Part shown: piece after piece, positions 63,488-64,000 of the stretch
How the letters are laid out: each line of letters begins with the position of its first letter
How positions within the stretch are numbered: position 1 is the first letter of the stretch
DNA from: Gracilimonas sp034520725
GTDB lineage: Bacteria; Bacteroidota; Rhodothermia; Balneolales; Balneolaceae
Length of the DNA stretch: 64,000 nucleotides
NCBI GenBank assembly: GCA_034520725.1
Contig: JAXHNH010000003.1
Location: 62,001 to 126,000, forward strand
Direction: 5' to 3'
Notes under the pieces: model-generated
The model's input: only the letters and a program-made list of their open reading frames with translations
The model's database searches: none
Told to the model about the DNA's origin: nothing
Made by a program: the position numbers and the translations under genes

Positions 63488-63621
63488 TACTCACTGTTTT
63501 TTAATTGTTTATAGCTTATTTTACCCGCTATTGCTATCAAGATAAGAAATTACAGTTCTCTCTACTATAAATACGCTTCTTCGGCGGGTAATGTCTATCA
63601 ATTTTAGAACATTCTTTAAAC

Positions 63622-63654
63622 AAAAAAAGCTTCCAACTAACGTTGAAAGCTTTT
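63622..63654 (-). terminator. Intrinsic terminator downstream of tRNA-Asp
   Basis: On the minus strand AAAAGCTTTCAAC and GTTGGAAGCTTTT form a 13-bp stem (one G-U) with a 4-base loop and a T-run. It lies 5 bases beyond the tRNA 3' end. Confidence 0.88.
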
Positions 63655-63659
63655 ATCTG

Positions 63660-63733
63660 CGATCCGGAAGGGACTCGAACCCTCGACCTCCTGCGTGACA
63701 GGCAGGCGTTCTAACCAACTGAACTACCGGACC
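63660..63733 (-). tRNA. tRNA-Asp (GTC)
   Basis: On the minus strand the 74 bases fold as a cloverleaf: 7-bp acceptor (GGTCCGG / CCGGATC with one G-U), D arm with GTTCAGTTGGTTAGAAC, anticodon arm CCTGC-CTGTCAC-GCAGG with anticodon GTC, and T arm with GGTTCGAGTC. The 3' CCA is not encoded. Confidence 0.95.
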
Positions 63734-63863
63734 TTTTTAAGAGAGCACTAAATATACGGACCATTATACTCCGATGTCAAGAATTTTTAAAAACAATTCA
63801 AAAAAATAAGGAACACGCATTCAACCGTCTTCCTTATATCGGGATGGTTTAAATAATAATCAC

Positions 63864-64000
63864 TTACATTGCTTTAGTGACAGCATTGACAATTTCATCA
63901 CTTTCTGGTTTCACATCACTTCTAAACCTTCTAATGAGTTTGCCCTCTTTATCGATTAGAAATTTCTCAAAATTCCATTTAATCTCTCCAGTAAAATCTG
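63864..64000 (-). CDS. Glutathione peptidase family protein (5' truncated)
   Basis: The window ends inside this gene; only its C-terminal 45 codons are present. The stretch EIKWNFEKFLIDKEGKLIRR is the conserved C-terminal block of glutathione peroxidase-like enzymes, including the catalytic Trp/Asn of WNFEKF, followed by the end of the thioredoxin-like fold. Such enzymes reduce peroxides, usually with thioredoxin in bacteria. The catalytic Cys lies outside the window. (The name peroxidase is meant in the call.). Confidence 0.85.
   Translation of the reverse strand, partial: DFTGEIKWNFEKFLIDKEGKLIRRFRSDVKPESDEIVNAVTKAM

Overview
The window is a 64 kb stretch of chromosome from a Bacteroidota/Rhodothermota-type bacterium, most likely of the Balneolaeota (Balneola/Gracilimonas-like). 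This is inferred from the gene content: a DUF4295/bL38-like ribosomal gene behind rpmB-rpmG, a NYPNPFNP-type secretion (T9SS) C-terminal domain, many lipoprotein or exported hydrolases with MA-clan or amidohydrolase folds, TAnnTTTG-like promoter boxes, frequent GTG/TTG starts, and moderate GC content. There is no rRNA operon, prophage, CRISPR array or integrative element. One tRNA (Asp) lies near the right end.

Left part (1-20 kb): the end of a phospholipid synthase gene and ftsY; a secreted TPR-CHAT protease-like protein beside a tiny acidic ORF; an M28 lipoprotein peptidase with scpA; an ECF sigma factor with a membrane TPR partner; ppk1, ruvB and metK; a set of amidohydrolases; and a RAYT transposase bracketed by its own REP palindromes. 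Middle (20-45 kb): mostly envelope and exported functions, including an M14 carboxypeptidase, an Nramp-related transporter, a hemolysin III protein, a metallopeptidase-propeller-barrel protein, uvrA, a DUF4097 repeat protein, proline dehydrogenase, DoxX, a membrane gluzincin, an M23 endopeptidase, an iodotyrosine-deiodinase-like nitroreductase, a TlpA thioredoxin, a two-domain VOC protein and a secreted propeller. Right part (45-64 kb): core housekeeping, namely tyrA, uvrB, a yqeY-cvpA-tyrS-xth operon, rpmB-rpmG-bL38, gyrB, gyrA, terC and the mnmG-rsmG-WYL operon.

The right part looks close to the replication origin. Two parS (ParB-binding) palindromes lie in rsmG, one consensus and one near-consensus. 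A DnaA-box pair lies in the divergent gap between rpmB and gyrB, where gene orientation switches.

The most unusual window-wide signal is a set of eight apparent frameshifts in six genes. All eight change frame in the same sense (+1, one extra base), and none falls in an obviously essential gene. They may be sequencing errors, real decay or recoding; the sequence alone cannot decide.
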